In this document: positions 40,920 through 40,974 of the stretch, one piece after another
How positions within the stretch are numbered: position 1 is the stretch's first letter
Layout: each line of letters starts with the position of its first letter
DNA from: an uncultured Lachnospiraceae bacterium
GTDB lineage: Bacteria > Bacillota > Clostridia > Lachnospirales > Lachnospiraceae
Direction: 5' to 3'
DNA length: 40,974 nucleotides
NCBI GenBank assembly: GCA_900314295.1
Contig: OMUU01000010.1
Location: 1-40,974 of the forward strand
The notes under the pieces: model-generated
Database searches by the model: none
Told to the model about the DNA's origin: nothing
The model's input: the letters and a program-made list of their open reading frames with translations, nothing else
Position numbers and translations under genes: made by a program

Positions 40920-40974
40920 AAACTATGTACGGCAAGGATTTTACAGTCCTGTTGCCATTCGCAAACTGGCTGTA
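40920..40974 (+). repeat. Family-1 repeat at the window edge
   Basis: Bases 40920-40956 (37 bp, containing CGGCAAGGATTTTACAGT) are an exact inverted match to 1594-1630. The 44-bp module 40930-40973 has the same length and ends (CGGC...ACTGGCTGT) as the module at 12-55. The element may continue beyond the window. It follows the ftsQ stop codon closely. Confidence 0.85.

Noticed and set aside
1-40974. CRISPR array, insertion sequence, phage or tRNA genes
   Set aside because: No regularly spaced repeats with unique spacers, no transposase or integrase frame and no cloverleaf-like segment was seen on either strand.

Overview
The window looks like chromosomal DNA of a Gram-positive anaerobe of the Clostridia, most likely Lachnospiraceae. 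This is inferred from gene content and layout: a mraZ-rsmH-ftsL-PBP-mraY-murD-ftsQ cell-wall cluster, MurT/GatD, a RelQ-type alarmone synthetase, a large plant-glycan hydrolase locus, strong AGGAGG-type ribosome sites and moderate GC. I found no tRNA, rRNA, CRISPR array, transposase or phage genes.

Region 1 (1-1760): an SPFH/band-7 membrane protein followed by a small ribbon-helix-helix DNA-binding protein. A perfect 19-bp palindrome sits on the SPFH -10 box, a terminator-like hairpin lies in the leader and another lies between the two genes. Region 2 (1768-3864): a LytTR response regulator and a GHKL sensor kinase. Region 3 (4031-20286): a glycoside-utilisation locus with GH2, a domain-permuted membrane-anchored GH3, a small membrane protein, GH78 rhamnosidase, GPH-type sugar symporter, alpha/beta esterase, GH5 and a conventional GH3. 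The promoter before the permuted GH3 carries a two-repeat site that fits the LytTR/AgrA pattern, which suggests that the neighbouring two-component system controls the locus. Region 4 (20366-23768): a divergently placed LysR regulator and an old-yellow-enzyme/2-enoate-reductase-type flavoprotein, followed by two decayed gene fragments (the ferredoxin tail of an aldo/keto reductase, and a DUF2200 gene with its middle deleted).

Region 5 (24046-25158): the translation-associated ATPase YchF. Region 6 (minus strand, 28783 to 25388): CYTH protein, RelQ-type (p)ppGpp synthetase, OmpR-type response regulator and histidine kinase. Region 7 (29123-32270): MurT/GatD lipid II amidation pair and a CDF-like cation transporter. 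Region 8 (32368-40901): the division and cell-wall cluster, with an MraZ box, a 33-bp RNA hairpin in the PBP leader, and a FtsQ/DivIB protein carrying calcium-binding-type DxDxDG repeats. ftsW and murG, often found between murD and ftsQ, are absent from that position.

Two families of short interspersed intergenic repeats thread through the window. Family 1 is a module of about 44 bp (near 12-55, 1564-1630, 40920-40974). Family 2 is about 75-80 bp (20366-20440, 25301-25375, 29011-29090, 38071-38146, and a half copy at 23952-23988). Three small tandem duplications (14964-15033, 17743-17820, 28953-29038) lie at gene borders. All functional statements come from reading the sequence and from general knowledge of families; no database search was run.
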